Shown here in pieces: positions 8,404-17,772 of a DNA stretch of 33,139 nucleotides. How positions within the stretch are numbered: the first letter of the stretch is position 1; the number at the start of each line of letters is the position of its first letter. The stretch is from the NCBI GenBank assembly GCA_017889265.1, contig JAGHEK010000036.1, positions 1 to 33,139 on the forward strand, written 5' to 3'. The translations under genes were made by a program, and so were the position numbers. The notes beneath the pieces were generated by a model. The model saw nothing but the letters and a program-made list of their open reading frames with translations. It was not told the origin of the DNA and ran no database searches. The stretch comes from Romboutsia sp. Its GTDB lineage: Bacteria > Bacillota > Clostridia > Peptostreptococcales > Peptostreptococcaceae.

Positions 8404-9003
8404 ATGAAATTTAATTATAAAGGAAGAGGGTTTGTAGTATTAGCTTTATCTGCTATGTTAGTTGCAGTAGGAACTGCTAATTATCAGTTAAGTAAAAAGT
8501 CATTGCTTGAAACATCTAATGAGCTTAGAGCTTATGAACAAGCTCAAAATACAGGTGAAACAGATGAAATTTTGGTGGTTGACAGTAAAAAAGAAGAAGT
8601 AACTGAAACTAGTAAGCAAATAGAAGAACAAATAGCATCAAAATCTAATATGGGAACTTATATATTAGATATGAAAATGAATAGAGAAAAACAAAGAAAT
8701 CAATTATCACAAGAGTTAAATGAAATGATAAACAATCCATCTACTACTGAAGAAGCAAGAAAAGAAGCATCATCAATGAAACTTCAAATAGTAAAAGATC
8801 AGGAAACAGAATCAAGAATAGAAAATATATTAAGTACAAAAGGTTTTGAAAATAGTTTAGTTTATATAAATGAAGGTAAAGTTAATGTTGTTGTAAGTAA
8901 TGAAAAATTGGAAAAATCTGATGCTGCTAAAATATTTGATTTAGTTTCTAAAGAAGCTAGCGTTGATTATGAAAATATAAAACTTTCAAATAGTGAGCAA
9001 TAA
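8404..9003 (+). CDS. spoIIIAH: Stage III sporulation protein AH
   Basis: A 199-residue protein with an N-terminal membrane anchor (about 10-26), a charged helical linker (about 40-135) and a C-terminal domain (about 140-195) of the YscJ/FliF-like ring fold found in SpoIIIAH. In the family this domain binds forespore SpoIIQ to bridge the two membranes. AAGGGGG precedes the ATG. It is the last gene of the complete eight-gene set. No convincing terminator follows before the asp23 promoter. Confidence 0.95.
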   Translation: MKFNYKGRGFVVLALSAMLVAVGTANYQLSKKSLLETSNELRAYEQAQNTGETDEILVVDSKKEEVTETSKQIEEQIASKSNMGTYILDMKMNREKQRNQLSQELNEMINNPSTTEEARKEASSMKLQIVKDQETESRIENILSTKGFENSLVYINEGKVNVVVSNEKLEKSDAAKIFDLVSKEASVDYENIKLSNSEQ

Positions 9004-9022
9004 TATGATACTTATGTTTTTC

Positions 9023-9051
9023 TTTACAGATTATATTTTTTAATATATAAT
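9023..9051 (+). promoter_or_regulatory. Probable sigma-A promoter for asp23
   Basis: TTTACA (9023-9028) and a perfect TATAAT (9046-9051) are 17 bp apart, about 30 bases upstream of the asp23 ribosome binding site. It would let asp23 be expressed independently of the sporulation operon before it. Confidence 0.65.
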
Positions 9052-9099
9052 AAAAAGTGTTTTTAATCATAAATTTCCTTAAAATAAGGAGGTAAAATT

Positions 9100-9438
9100 A
9101 TGGAAGATAATAATTTTGGTCAAGTTAAAATATCTAATGATGTAGTTGCAACTATTGCATCTTTAGCAGCATTAGAAGTAGAAGGTGTAGAAACTAACAC
9201 TACATTTACTGATAAAATACTTAAAAATAGTGGTGTTAAAATACAAATAGATGAAGAGGAAGTTAACTTAGAAATAATGGTTAATATAGATTACGGAGTA
9301 TCTATACCGGAAATAGCTCTTAAAGTACAAGAAAATGTAAAAAATACTATTGAAACAATGACAGGGCTTAAGGTTTCTCAAGTAAATATACATATTCAAG
9401 GAATTAGCTTTAAAAAAGATAAGTCTGATAAAGAATAG
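9100..9438 (+). CDS. Asp23/Gls24 family envelope stress protein (YqhY-like)
   Basis: A 112-residue Asp23-family protein. VATIASLAALEVEGV near the start and the central VNIDYGVSIPEIALKVQENV are the hallmark segments. B. subtilis yqhY is found just upstream of nusB, as here, but there accBC precedes it; no acc genes are present in this window. The family is associated with the membrane and with envelope or lipid stress, but the exact role is unclear. It starts after AAGGAGG and is flanked by its own promoter and a strong terminator, so it is probably transcribed alone. Confidence 0.9.
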   Translation: MEDNNFGQVKISNDVVATIASLAALEVEGVETNTTFTDKILKNSGVKIQIDEEEVNLEIMVNIDYGVSIPEIALKVQENVKNTIETMTGLKVSQVNIHIQGISFKKDKSDKE

Positions 9439-9450
9439 GCTACTCTAAGA

Positions 9451-9490
9451 AAAATTACCCTCTGTTTATTTTCAGGGGGTAATTTTTTTG
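9451..9490 (+). terminator. Strong rho-independent terminator after asp23
   Basis: A 14-bp stem (9451-9464 with 9473-9486, one T-G pair), a TTTATTTT loop and a run of Ts. Confidence 0.93.
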
Positions 9491-9538
9491 AAGATTTATG
9501 TATAATAATAATGTAATATTATAGGAAGGACATTTTGA

Positions 9539-10012
9539 ATGAATAACTATAAAACAAGAAAAATAATAACTAGAGAATTTACTATGAAATTAGTTTATCA
9601 ACTAATAATTAATAATGAAAATATAGATAATGTTGAAATTTTAGCAAAGAAATTTATAAATGATAATGAAGAGTATATAGCACAAAGATATAATGAAATA
9701 ACTAAAGAACAAATCGATTCATATTCACTTGATTTAGATTATATTAAAGTTATATTAAATACTATAAAATTTGAAGATGAAAAAATATGTGATTTAATAA
9801 ATAAGCATGCTAAAAATTGGTCTGTTAATAGAATGCCAAAAGTAGATTTGGCTATACTTAAAGTAGCTATATGTGAGATTATGAAACTTGATGAGATACC
9901 TTTTAAAGTTTCTATAAATGAAGCAATAGAACTTTCAAAACTTTATTGTGATGAAAAATCTCATAAATTTATAAATGGTATATTAGGAAGTATATTAAAT
10001 GAGTTTAAATAA
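9539..10012 (+). CDS. nusB: Transcription antitermination factor NusB
   Basis: NusB pairs with NusE (S10) on the boxA RNA of rRNA operons to prevent premature termination. The 157-residue protein is somewhat longer than the common 130-150. It shows the RxxAxxLVYQ-like opening (REFTMKLVYQL), the NRMPKVDLAILKVAICEIM helix, IPFKVSINEAIELSK and the C-terminal HKFINGILGSIL. GGAAGGA lies 8 bases before the ATG. Its last 14 bases overlap the next gene, so the two are translationally coupled. Confidence 0.95.
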   Translation: MNNYKTRKIITREFTMKLVYQLIINNENIDNVEILAKKFINDNEEYIAQRYNEITKEQIDSYSLDLDYIKVILNTIKFEDEKICDLINKHAKNWSVNRMPKVDLAILKVAICEIMKLDEIPFKVSINEAIELSKLYCDEKSHKFINGILGSILNEFK

Positions 10013-11870
10013 TATAATAATCGGAATAGATACAAGCTGCTATACTACATCCATAGCAGCTATATCTTTAGAAAATAAAATAATATTTAATGAAAAAATA
10101 GCACTTGAAGTTGAAAAAAATTCAAATGGACTAAGACAAAGCGATGCTGTATTTAAACATATTAATAACATAGGTTTTTTAGCAGATAAGATAAAAGAAT
10201 ATACTAAAGAGTATAAAGTAGAAGCTATATGTGTCTCAAAAAATCCACGACCTATAGAAAATTCTTATATGCCTGTTTTTAATGTCGGGTATAATTTAGG
10301 TAAATTACTATCTTCAGTATTAAAGTGTAAGTTTTATGAAACTACTCACCAAGAAAATCACATAAGAGCTAGTTTATTTACTAATGATATAAAAAATAAA
10401 GATAAATTTATGTCATTTCATATATCTGGAGGAACTACTGAATTATTATTAGCTTATAAAAGTAAAGAACATTATAAAACAGAAATAATTGGTTCTACTA
10501 ATGATATAAATTTTGGTCAATTAATAGATAGAATAGGTGTTAAGTTAGGGTATAATTTCCCTTGTGGTGAGTATATAGATAAAAAAGCTATGCTTTGTGA
10601 TTACAAAATAGAAAAAGGACTAAAAACTTCAGTAAAAGAAGGAATTATAAATTTATCTGGAATAGAAAATCAAATAACCGAACTAATAAAAGAAAAAGAT
10701 GAATATTATATATGTAAAATTACTTTAGATACGATAACTAGAATTTTAGCAAAAATAATTGATTATGCCTGTGATAAATATGATGTTTATGAAGTTGTAT
10801 TTGCAGGAGGAGTTTCTGCTAGTAAATATATAAAAGAAAATTTATATAAAAAAATAAAAAATAATAAGATAAAAGTATATTTTACATCTAATGAATATGC
10901 AACTGATAATGCAGTAGGTTGTGCTATTATAGGTATGGAAAAATATATTATAGATAGAAAAAATACTCTTATTATGGAAGAAAAAATAGAATTTGAAAAA
11001 ATCCTAAAAAAGAAATCTGAAGAAATAGAGAAATTAATAAAAAATTATATCCCAAAAGAAGAAGGATACCAAAAATCTATAATAAATGCTATGAACTATA
11101 GTTTATTAGTAGGTGGAAAAAGATTAAGGCCTATACTTACTTTAGAAGCGTGCAGATTATTTAATAAAGATATAAAAGATGCTATACCTTTTGCAGTAGC
11201 GATAGAGATGATTCATACTTATTCTTTGATACACGATGATTTACCTGCACTTGATAACGACAGTTTAAGAAGAGGAAAGCCAACGAGTCATATAGTATAT
11301 GGTGAAGATATGGCAATTTTGGCAGGAGATTCACTTTTAAATTATGCATTTGAAGTTATGCTTTCTGCTGGTATTGATAAAGAAAATACAAAAAATCATT
11401 TACTTGCTATGAATGAAATAGCAAAATCATCTGGCATATATGGTATGATAGGTGGTCAAGTGGTTGATATAGAAAGTGAAGGTAAAAAAATAACGAAAGA
11501 AACACTACAATATATACATCTAAACAAGACTGCATCTATAATAATAGGTTGTATGAGAGCAGGTGCTATAATTGGTGGTGCAAATGAGAACGAACTTTCA
11601 AAAATAACTACTTATGCTAAAAAAATAGGCTTAGCATTTCAAATAGTAGATGATATACTTGATATAGAAGGTGATGAACAAAAATTAGGGAAAAATATTG
11701 GTAGTGATATAGAAAATGAAAAATCTACCTACCCTTCTATTTTAGGTCTTGAAACATCAAAAGAGATAGCAAAAGAGTTTATAGACGATGCAAAAGAAAA
11801 AATAAATGAATTTGAAAATAATGATTTTTTACTGAAATTAGCAGATTATATACTTAAAAGAGAATATTAA
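9999..11870 (+). CDS. ispA: Fusion of a Kae1/TsaD-like domain and polyprenyl diphosphate synthase IspA
   Basis: A continuous 623-codon frame joins two families. Residues 1-325 are a Kae1/TsaD-like (old 'peptidase M22') ASKHA ATPase-fold domain: GIDTSCYTTS phosphate loop, metal-binding His117/His121 in THQENH, HISGGTTELL, FAGGVSASKYI and Asp303 in ATDNAVG. Residues 326-623 are a farnesyl-type prenyl synthase: GGKRLRP (372-378), first Asp-rich motif DDLPALD (413-419), second Asp-rich motif VDDILD. IspA condenses isopentenyl diphosphate into farnesyl diphosphate. The first domain is shorter and more divergent than true TsaD, so it is probably the clostridial paralogue rather than the t6A enzyme. 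The Met codon at 10974 could start a separate IspA, but no ribosome binding site precedes it. xseA and xseB, usually found before ispA, are absent. Confidence 0.88.
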   Translation: MSLNNIIIGIDTSCYTTSIAAISLENKIIFNEKIALEVEKNSNGLRQSDAVFKHINNIGFLADKIKEYTKEYKVEAICVSKNPRPIENSYMPVFNVGYNLGKLLSSVLKCKFYETTHQENHIRASLFTNDIKNKDKFMSFHISGGTTELLLAYKSKEHYKTEIIGSTNDINFGQLIDRIGVKLGYNFPCGEYIDKKAMLCDYKIEKGLKTSVKEGIINLSGIENQITELIKEKDEYYICKITLDTITRILAKIIDYACDKYDVYEVVFAGGVSASKYIKENLYKKIKNNKIKVYFTSNEYATDNAVGCAIIGMEKYIIDRKNTLIMEEKIEFEKILKKKSEEIEKLIKNYIPKEEGYQKSIINAMNYSLLVGGKRLRPILTLEACRLFNKDIKDAIPFAVAIEMIHTYSLIHDDLPALDNDSLRRGKPTSHIVYGEDMAILAGDSLLNYAFEVMLSAGIDKENTKNHLLAMNEIAKSSGIYGMIGGQVVDIESEGKKITKETLQYIHLNKTASIIIGCMRAGAIIGGANENELSKITTYAKKIGLAFQIVDDILDIEGDEQKLGKNIGSDIENEKSTYPSILGLETSKEIAKEFIDDAKEKINEFENNDFLLKLADYILKREY

Positions 11871-11881
11871 GGAGAAACGCA

Positions 11882-12313
11882 ATGAATGTATTATCACAAA
11901 TTCTTAGTAATAAGTTTCTTATGATAAGTTTATTTGCTTGTTTTTTAGCTCAATTTATAAAAATATTTACAGGAAAGAAATTTATAGAATTTTCAAGGAT
12001 TTATACATCAGGAGGTATGCCAAGTTCTCATAGTTCATTTGTAACTAGCTTGGCTACATTAGTTGGTATTGAAAATGGTTTCGATTCTGTTAGTTTTGCT
12101 ATTTGTTGTGTATTCGCTCTTATAGTAATGTATGATGCATCAGGTGTAAGAAGAGCAGTTGGAAAACATGCAGAAATATTAAATGAAATAGTAGACAATT
12201 TAGATAATAAAAATAAAGAATATGAAAAATTAAAAGAGTTGGTTGGTCATACACCAAAAGAAGTTTTATTTGGAGGAATTTTAGGAATAATAACTGCCAT
12301 ACTTTTATATTAA
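11882..12313 (+). CDS. DUF212 divergent PAP2-like membrane protein (YuiD-like)
   Basis: A 143-residue membrane protein of the DUF212 family. Diagnostic segments are the GGMPSSHSSFVTSLAT motif (about 43-58), a shortened version of the PAP2 phosphatase SxxxxH motif, and MYDASGVRRAVGKHAEILNEI (about 80-100). Hydrophobic helices lie at the N-terminus, the centre and the C-terminus. The function is not established; its place between ispA and dxs suggests, but does not prove, a link to polyprenyl phosphate metabolism. AAGGAG precedes the ATG, 11 bases after the previous stop. Confidence 0.9.
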   Translation: MNVLSQILSNKFLMISLFACFLAQFIKIFTGKKFIEFSRIYTSGGMPSSHSSFVTSLATLVGIENGFDSVSFAICCVFALIVMYDASGVRRAVGKHAEILNEIVDNLDNKNKEYEKLKELVGHTPKEVLFGGILGIITAILLY

Positions 12314-12340
12314 AATATTTAAATAAGGTGGAATTAAAAA

Positions 12341-14197
12341 ATGTATAAATATTTGGATAAAGTTAATTCACCAGAGGATTTGAAGTCTCTTAACATAGAT
12401 GAAATTAATCTATTAGCAAATGATATAAGAAAATTCTTAGTAAAATCTTTATCTAAAACGGGGGGGCATTTATCGGCAAATCTAGGTGTAGTAGAGCTTA
12501 CTTTGGCACTTCATAAAGTATTTGATAGTCCAAATGATAAAATAATTTGGGACGTTGGTCATCAATCTTATGTTCATAAGATACTAACAGGAAGAAAAGA
12601 AGGATTTGAAACTCTTAGGCAGTTTAAGGGCATGAGTGGATTTCCAAAAGAAGCAGAAAGTGAACACGATATATTTGATACGGGACACAGTAGCACATCT
12701 ATATCTGTTGCAAGTGGACTTTCGTGTGCTAAAGATATAAAAAATACTAAAGAAAAAATCGTAGCAGTAATAGGGGATGGTTCTATAACTGGAGGTATGG
12801 CACTTGAGGCTATAAATCATCTTGGTTATATAAAAAAAGACATGATAATAATCTTAAATGATAATGAAATGTCGATAGATAAAAATGTAGGAGGAATGGC
12901 CACTCATCTATCTTCGATAATAAGGAGTTCTAGAATTAATAAAGTAAAAGATGATGTAAAAAAAATTCTAAAAAAATCAAAGAGTGGTGAACTAGCTTAT
13001 AAAACTGTTCATAAAGTAAAAGGTAGCATAGTTAGTAATTTTCTACCTCAAGAATGCGACCTTTTTGAATCTTTAGGAATAAGATATTATGGACCAATAG
13101 ACGGTCATAATCTAAAAGATTTAATAGATTATTTAGAATTCACTAAAACTAGAAAAGGACCTATATTACTTCATGTCATAACGAAAAAGGGACGAGGTTA
13201 TAAATTTGCAGAAAATGAACCCGATAAGTATCATGGAGTTCCTAAGTTTGATATAAAATGTGGAATAAAAGAAAAAACTTCTAAAACTATATCTACTTTT
13301 GTTGGAGAAAAACTTGTGGATATGGCTAGAAAAGATAAAGATGTAGTGGCTATAACTGCTGCGATGCCTTCTGGAACAGGTCTTTCTATATTTGAAAAAT
13401 CATACCCTAATAGGTATTATGATGTAGGAATTGCAGAACAACATGCAACTACATTTTCGGCAGGTCTTGCAAAAGGAGGAATGAAACCTTATTTTGCAGT
13501 TTATTCATCATTTTTACAAAGAGCATACGACCAATTAATACACGATATTTGTATAACTAAAAAGAATGTAACATTTCTTATAGATAGAGGTGGCTTAGTT
13601 GGAAATGATGGAGAAACTCATCACGGAGTTTTTGACCTTAGTTATTTAAATAGCATACCTAATATTACAGTTATGGCACCAAAAGATATAAAAGAACTTG
13701 AGATTATGATGGATTTTTCTTTAAATTATGAAGAGCCCTTAGCTATTAGATATCCAAGAGGAGATGTTTATTATTTAGAAAAAGGTGAATATAAGGATAT
13801 GGAAATTGGAAAGTATGAAATAATATCAAAGGGAGAAAAAGTATTGATAATAGCAATAGGGCTTATGGTTAAACATTCTCTAGATGCTAAAGAAATACTT
13901 TTAAAAGAAAATATAAATCCTACAATCATAAATGCAAGATTTCTAAAACATATAGATAAAAATTTACTAGATAATATAATAGACGATTATGATTACATAG
14001 TAACAATAGAGGATAATGTTATAACGGGTGGTTTTGGTAGTAGAATAAATAAGTTTGTTATTGATAATGATTATAATATAAAAGTTAGAAATTTAGGGAT
14101 AGATGATGAATTTATAGAGCAAGGAAATGTTGATGACTTATATGATTTAGTTGGGTTATCACCTGAAAAAATAGCAGAATTTATAAAAAAGCTATAA
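12341..14197 (+). CDS. dxs: 1-deoxy-D-xylulose-5-phosphate synthase
   Basis: Dxs condenses pyruvate and glyceraldehyde 3-phosphate to DXP using thiamine diphosphate, the first step of the MEP isoprenoid pathway. The 618-residue length is normal. Visible are [30 protein letters not shown], the TPP-binding [13 protein letters not shown] followed by NDNEMSI, the Glu-containing [15 protein letters not shown] in the second domain, and [15 protein letters not shown]. With the upstream IspA it supplies prenyl chains needed for undecaprenyl carrier lipid. AAGGTGG precedes the ATG. Confidence 0.98.
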   Translation: MYKYLDKVNSPEDLKSLNIDEINLLANDIRKFLVKSLSKTGGHLSANLGVVELTLALHKVFDSPNDKIIWDVGHQSYVHKILTGRKEGFETLRQFKGMSGFPKEAESEHDIFDTGHSSTSISVASGLSCAKDIKNTKEKIVAVIGDGSITGGMALEAINHLGYIKKDMIIILNDNEMSIDKNVGGMATHLSSIIRSSRINKVKDDVKKILKKSKSGELAYKTVHKVKGSIVSNFLPQECDLFESLGIRYYGPIDGHNLKDLIDYLEFTKTRKGPILLHVITKKGRGYKFAENEPDKYHGVPKFDIKCGIKEKTSKTISTFVGEKLVDMARKDKDVVAITAAMPSGTGLSIFEKSYPNRYYDVGIAEQHATTFSAGLAKGGMKPYFAVYSSFLQRAYDQLIHDICITKKNVTFLIDRGGLVGNDGETHHGVFDLSYLNSIPNITVMAPKDIKELEIMMDFSLNYEEPLAIRYPRGDVYYLEKGEYKDMEIGKYEIISKGEKVLIIAIGLMVKHSLDAKEILLKENINPTIINARFLKHIDKNLLDNIIDDYDYIVTIEDNVITGGFGSRINKFVIDNDYNIKVRNLGIDDEFIEQGNVDDLYDLVGLSPEKIAEFIKKL

Positions 14198-14213
14198 ACT
14201 AGAGAGGCGACAT

Positions 14214-15026
14214 ATGAAAAAGAGAATAGATTTACTACTAGTTGAAAAAGGATATTTTGAAAGTAGAGAAAGAGCTAAAAAAGCTATAATGGCAGGTTTA
14301 GTATTCGTTGATAATCAAAGATGCGATAAAGCAGGAGTTGATGTTTTAGAAACTGCAAATATACAGGTCAAAGGAAATCCTATACCATACGTTAGTAGAG
14401 GTGGACTTAAGTTAGAAAAAGCCATAAACAATTTTGGATTTGATTTAAATGGGAAGATATGTATGGATATAGGAGCATCTACTGGAGGATTTACTGATTG
14501 TATGCTTCAAAATGGAGCTAAAAAAGTTTTTTCAATAGATGTTGGATATGGGCAACTTGCTTGGAAATTAAGACAAGATGAGAGAGTTGTTTGTATGGAG
14601 CGAAAAAATATAAGATACGTAACGATAGAAGATACTAAGGATTTTGCTGATTTTGCATCTATAGATGTTTCTTTTATATCTCTTACTTTAGTACTTCCAA
14701 AATGTATAGAATTAATGAAAAAAGGTGCCGAAATAGTTGCACTTATAAAACCACAGTTTGAGGCAGGTAAAGAAAAAGTAGGGAAAAAAGGAGTAGTACG
14801 AGAAAAATCAACTCATATAGAAGTTATAAAGAAAATAGCAGAGTTTGCTATAAAAAATAAGTTTGAGATATTAAATCTTGATTATTCTCCTATAAAAGGA
14901 CCGGAAGGTAACATAGAATATTTGATTCATTTAAAAATAAGCGATGAAGAAGTGTTATTCGATAAAGAAACTTTTTATAAAAAAATAGAAGATGTAGTAA
15001 CTAAATCTCATGAAAATGCTAAATAA
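14214..15026 (+). CDS. tlyA: TlyA family S4-domain rRNA methyltransferase
   Basis: A 270-residue protein with an N-terminal S4 RNA-binding domain (about 1-65, MKKRIDLLLVEKGYFESRERAKKAI) and a FtsJ-like methyltransferase domain. RGGLKLEKA leads into the SAM-binding DIGASTGGFTDCML motif, then SIDVGYGQLAW, the ASIDVSFISL segment and LIKPQFE. Members methylate 2'-O ribose in rRNA; some are called haemolysin A for historical reasons. In Bacillus this gene is followed by ahrC/argR then recN; here recN follows directly, 13 bases later. Confidence 0.95.
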   Translation: MKKRIDLLLVEKGYFESRERAKKAIMAGLVFVDNQRCDKAGVDVLETANIQVKGNPIPYVSRGGLKLEKAINNFGFDLNGKICMDIGASTGGFTDCMLQNGAKKVFSIDVGYGQLAWKLRQDERVVCMERKNIRYVTIEDTKDFADFASIDVSFISLTLVLPKCIELMKKGAEIVALIKPQFEAGKEKVGKKGVVREKSTHIEVIKKIAEFAIKNKFEILNLDYSPIKGPEGNIEYLIHLKISDEEVLFDKETFYKKIEDVVTKSHENAK

Positions 15027-15039
15027 GGAGGAATTTTAG

Positions 15040-16716
15040 TTGATTCTTGAGCTTTATATGAAAAACTGTGCTTTAGTTGAAGAATTAAGGCTTAGCGTAG
15101 ATAAGAATTTAAACATATTAACTGGAGAAACTGGTTCAGGAAAATCTATAATAATAGATGCTTTGGGGCTTTGTTTAGGTGAAAAATATAGTAGAAGTTT
15201 TTTAAGAAAAGGATATGATAAAGGGATTGTAGAGGCTTTATTTTATACTGAAAGTAAGAAAGTAAAAGAAATATTAGATGAAAATGGAATTGATATTGAA
15301 GATAATACAGTTATAATAACTAGAGAACTGTACTCAGATGGAAAAAGTATAGCAAGGATTAATGGAAGAAATGTTAAAATATCACTTCTTAAGGAAGTAG
15401 CATCAAATCTTATAGATATACATTCTCAACATCAAAATCAAGTTCTTTTTAATAAAGATACACATATACAGTTTTTAGATTTGTTTTCGGAAGATATAAA
15501 ACCTATAAAAGAAGAATATAAAAATGAATTTGAAAATTATATAAATATAAAAAAAGAAATAAGTATATTAACTCAAGATAAAGATGATATGCAGATTCAA
15601 AGAGAAATAGATTTACTTAAATTTCAAATAAATGAAATAGAAGTTGCAAATTTAGATTCTAATGAGTATGATGATCTAATAAATAAACGAGATATTTATA
15701 GAAATAGTGAGAAAATTTATTCTAACTTAAATTCGGCATACAATAATTTATATGGAAATTCTGTAAACTGTGTTGATTTAATAGGTAGTTCATTTAAAGA
15801 AATTTCTAATGTAAGTAATTATGATAAGAACTTAGAAGACTATTCAAGAGAAATAGAAAGAATAATGTATGAACTTCAAGATATATCTAGAGAAATTAGA
15901 AATTATAAGGAAAATATTAATTTTGAACCGTACGAATTAGAACAAATAGAAAATAGAGTAGATGAAATAAATAATCTAAAGAGAAAATATGGAGATAGTA
16001 TAGAAGAAATATTTAGTTATTATAAAAAAATAAATGAAAGATTAGATAATATAATTAATTCTGATGAAAAATTAGAAACTCTAAAAGAAAAGCTTAAAAG
16101 TATAGAATATAATCTTTCTAAAAAGGCAAAGTTATTGACTGAAACTAGAAAAAACGTAGCTAAAAAATTAAAAGAAGCTCTTATAGATGAACTTAAATCT
16201 TTAAATATGAACAATGTTAGTTTTGAAGTTGATTTTGAAGAAACTAATTTTTATTCAGATGGAAAAGATAAAGTAGAATTTATGATATCTTTTAATTTAG
16301 GCGAAGATATAAAGCCTATACATAAGGTGGCATCTGGTGGGGAGATGTCTAGATTTATGTTAGCTTTTAAAACTATTTTATCTGATATTGATGAGATTGA
16401 TACATTAGTTTTTGATGAAGTTGATACTGGTATAAGTGGAATAGCAGCGCAGATAGTTGGGAAAAAACTTCATAAAATGGGAAATAAAAAACAGATATTG
16501 TGCATAACTCATTTACCTCAGATTGCTGCATATGCAGATACTCATTACTATATAGAAAAAAATACTAATAATGATAGAACTTACACTAATATAACTAAAT
16601 TAGATGAAGATAAAAAGAAAAATGAAATAGCTAGACTAATAGCAGGAAGTAATATAACTGATACTACTATTGAACACGCAAAAGAGATAATTGAATTAGC
16701 TAAAGGGAGTTTGTAA
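15040..16716 (+). CDS. recN: DNA repair protein RecN
   Basis: An SMC-like ATPase acting early in double-strand break repair. The 558-residue protein has Walker A GETGSGKS (29-36), IDIHSQHQNQ, long coiled coils (about 150-200 and 260-370), the ABC signature SGGEMSR, Walker B LVFDEVDTGISG and the ITHLPQIAAYAD switch region, all in the family order. TTG at 15040 is the start because AAGGAGG lies 7 bases upstream and the protein begins correctly with LELYMKNCALVE; the next in-frame ATG would trim the conserved first strand. The terminator stem overlaps its last codons and stop. Confidence 0.97.
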   Translation: MILELYMKNCALVEELRLSVDKNLNILTGETGSGKSIIIDALGLCLGEKYSRSFLRKGYDKGIVEALFYTESKKVKEILDENGIDIEDNTVIITRELYSDGKSIARINGRNVKISLLKEVASNLIDIHSQHQNQVLFNKDTHIQFLDLFSEDIKPIKEEYKNEFENYINIKKEISILTQDKDDMQIQREIDLLKFQINEIEVANLDSNEYDDLINKRDIYRNSEKIYSNLNSAYNNLYGNSVNCVDLIGSSFKEISNVSNYDKNLEDYSREIERIMYELQDISREIRNYKENINFEPYELEQIENRVDEINNLKRKYGDSIEEIFSYYKKINERLDNIINSDEKLETLKEKLKSIEYNLSKKAKLLTETRKNVAKKLKEALIDELKSLNMNNVSFEVDFEETNFYSDGKDKVEFMISFNLGEDIKPIHKVASGGEMSRFMLAFKTILSDIDEIDTLVFDEVDTGISGIAAQIVGKKLHKMGNKKQILCITHLPQIAAYADTHYYIEKNTNNDRTYTNITKLDEDKKKNEIARLIAGSNITDTTIEHAKEIIELAKGSL

Positions 16717-16735
16717 AAACTCTCTTTATTTTTTG
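16702..16735 (+). terminator. Rho-independent terminator overlapping the recN stop
   Basis: An 11-bp stem (16702-16712 with 16717-16727, one G-T pair) with loop GTAA and a T-rich tail. The TAA stop of recN straddles the loop. Confidence 0.9.
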
Positions 16736-16790
16736 AATAAAATCTATTAAATAAGAAAAAATAACTCTATCTTAATGAAAGAGGTATTTT

Positions 16791-17771
16791 ATGAAAAGAT
16801 TTTTACTAACAGGAGTTATTTTATTTATAATTATTTTTTTTAATATTTCAAATAATGTAGAAAGTGAAGAACCTAAGTATGTGTACCCAATAGGCAAAGT
16901 AGTAGGAATAAAAGCGGAAACTGAAGGAGTTTTGGTTATAGGATATGAAAATGATGACAGTGAGTATATCGGGGGGATAAAAATAGGTGATACAATACTT
17001 GAGATAGATAATAAAAAAATAGAAAATGTAAATCAAATACCTGAAATATTAAAAAATATAGATAATTCTAAAGTAGAGGTATTAATAAAAAGAGATGATG
17101 AGTATAAAAAAGAATTAGTAAAAATAGATAAAAAAAATTCTAGATTAGGTCTTTGGGTTAGAGATAAAGTATCTGGAATAGGAACTTTAACTTTTTATGA
17201 TGTTGAAAATGAAAAATTTAAAGGAATAGGTCATCCCATAACCGATAGTGATACAAATGAACTTCTTGATATAAAAATAGGTAATATATATTATCCCCAA
17301 AATATATCTATAAAAAAACCTAATGGTAATGTTGGTTATATAAAAGGAGAGTTTGACTTTAAAAATCCTATAGGGAATTTTAAAAATAATTATAATTATG
17401 GTATAAGTGCAGATATAAATTTAAAAACTGATGATTATCAGATGATTGAACTTGGAAATAAATATGATATAAAAACAGGAAAAGCATATATATTATTTGA
17501 AAATAAAGACAGAAAAGTAGAAAGTTATGAAATTAAAATAGATGAGATATACTTAGAAAATAAAAACAGCAAACAAATTTTATTAGAAATAGTTGATAAA
17601 AGTCTCTTAGATTATACAGGAGGTATAGTTCAAGGTATGAGTGGAGCGCCTATAATACAAGACAACAAAATAATAGGAGCTATAACTCATGTATTTAAAG
17701 ATGATGCTAAAAAAGGATATGGAATTTTTATAGATGAAATGATAGAATTAGATGAAAATAATAAAAATTAG
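16791..17771 (+). CDS. spoIVB: Stage IV sporulation protein B, S55 serine peptidase
   Basis: SpoIVB is made in the forespore, secreted into the intermembrane space, and in Bacillus cleaves SpoIVFA to trigger pro-sigma-K processing. The 326 residues show a signal/anchor helix (about 3-20), a PDZ domain (about 35-115, GGIKIGDTILEIDN) and the S55 peptidase domain: His148 in GIGHPITD, Asp269 in VDKSLLD and Ser284 in GIVQGMSGAPI, corresponding to the B. subtilis triad His236/Asp363/Ser378. It is shorter than the roughly 425-residue Bacillus protein. AAAGAGG precedes the ATG. It lies between recN and spo0A, as in other spore formers. Confidence 0.96.
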   Translation: MKRFLLTGVILFIIIFFNISNNVESEEPKYVYPIGKVVGIKAETEGVLVIGYENDDSEYIGGIKIGDTILEIDNKKIENVNQIPEILKNIDNSKVEVLIKRDDEYKKELVKIDKKNSRLGLWVRDKVSGIGTLTFYDVENEKFKGIGHPITDSDTNELLDIKIGNIYYPQNISIKKPNGNVGYIKGEFDFKNPIGNFKNNYNYGISADINLKTDDYQMIELGNKYDIKTGKAYILFENKDRKVESYEIKIDEIYLENKNSKQILLEIVDKSLLDYTGGIVQGMSGAPIIQDNKIIGAITHVFKDDAKKGYGIFIDEMIELDENNKN

Positions 17772-17772
17772 T

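Noticed and set aside
9501-9506. nusB promoter from a TATAAT string
   Set aside because: No -35-like sequence lies at 16-18 bp upstream; that position falls in the asp23 terminator stem.
10974-11870. Separate ispA gene starting at the internal ATG (Met326)
   Set aside because: No Shine-Dalgarno sequence precedes it and there is no stop in the frame before it, so one fused product is the simpler reading; kept as an alternative in the annotation.
16734-16766. Sigma-F/sigma-G promoter for spoIVB
   Set aside because: TGAATA at 16734-16739 resembles a -35, but no fitting -10 is found at the required distance.
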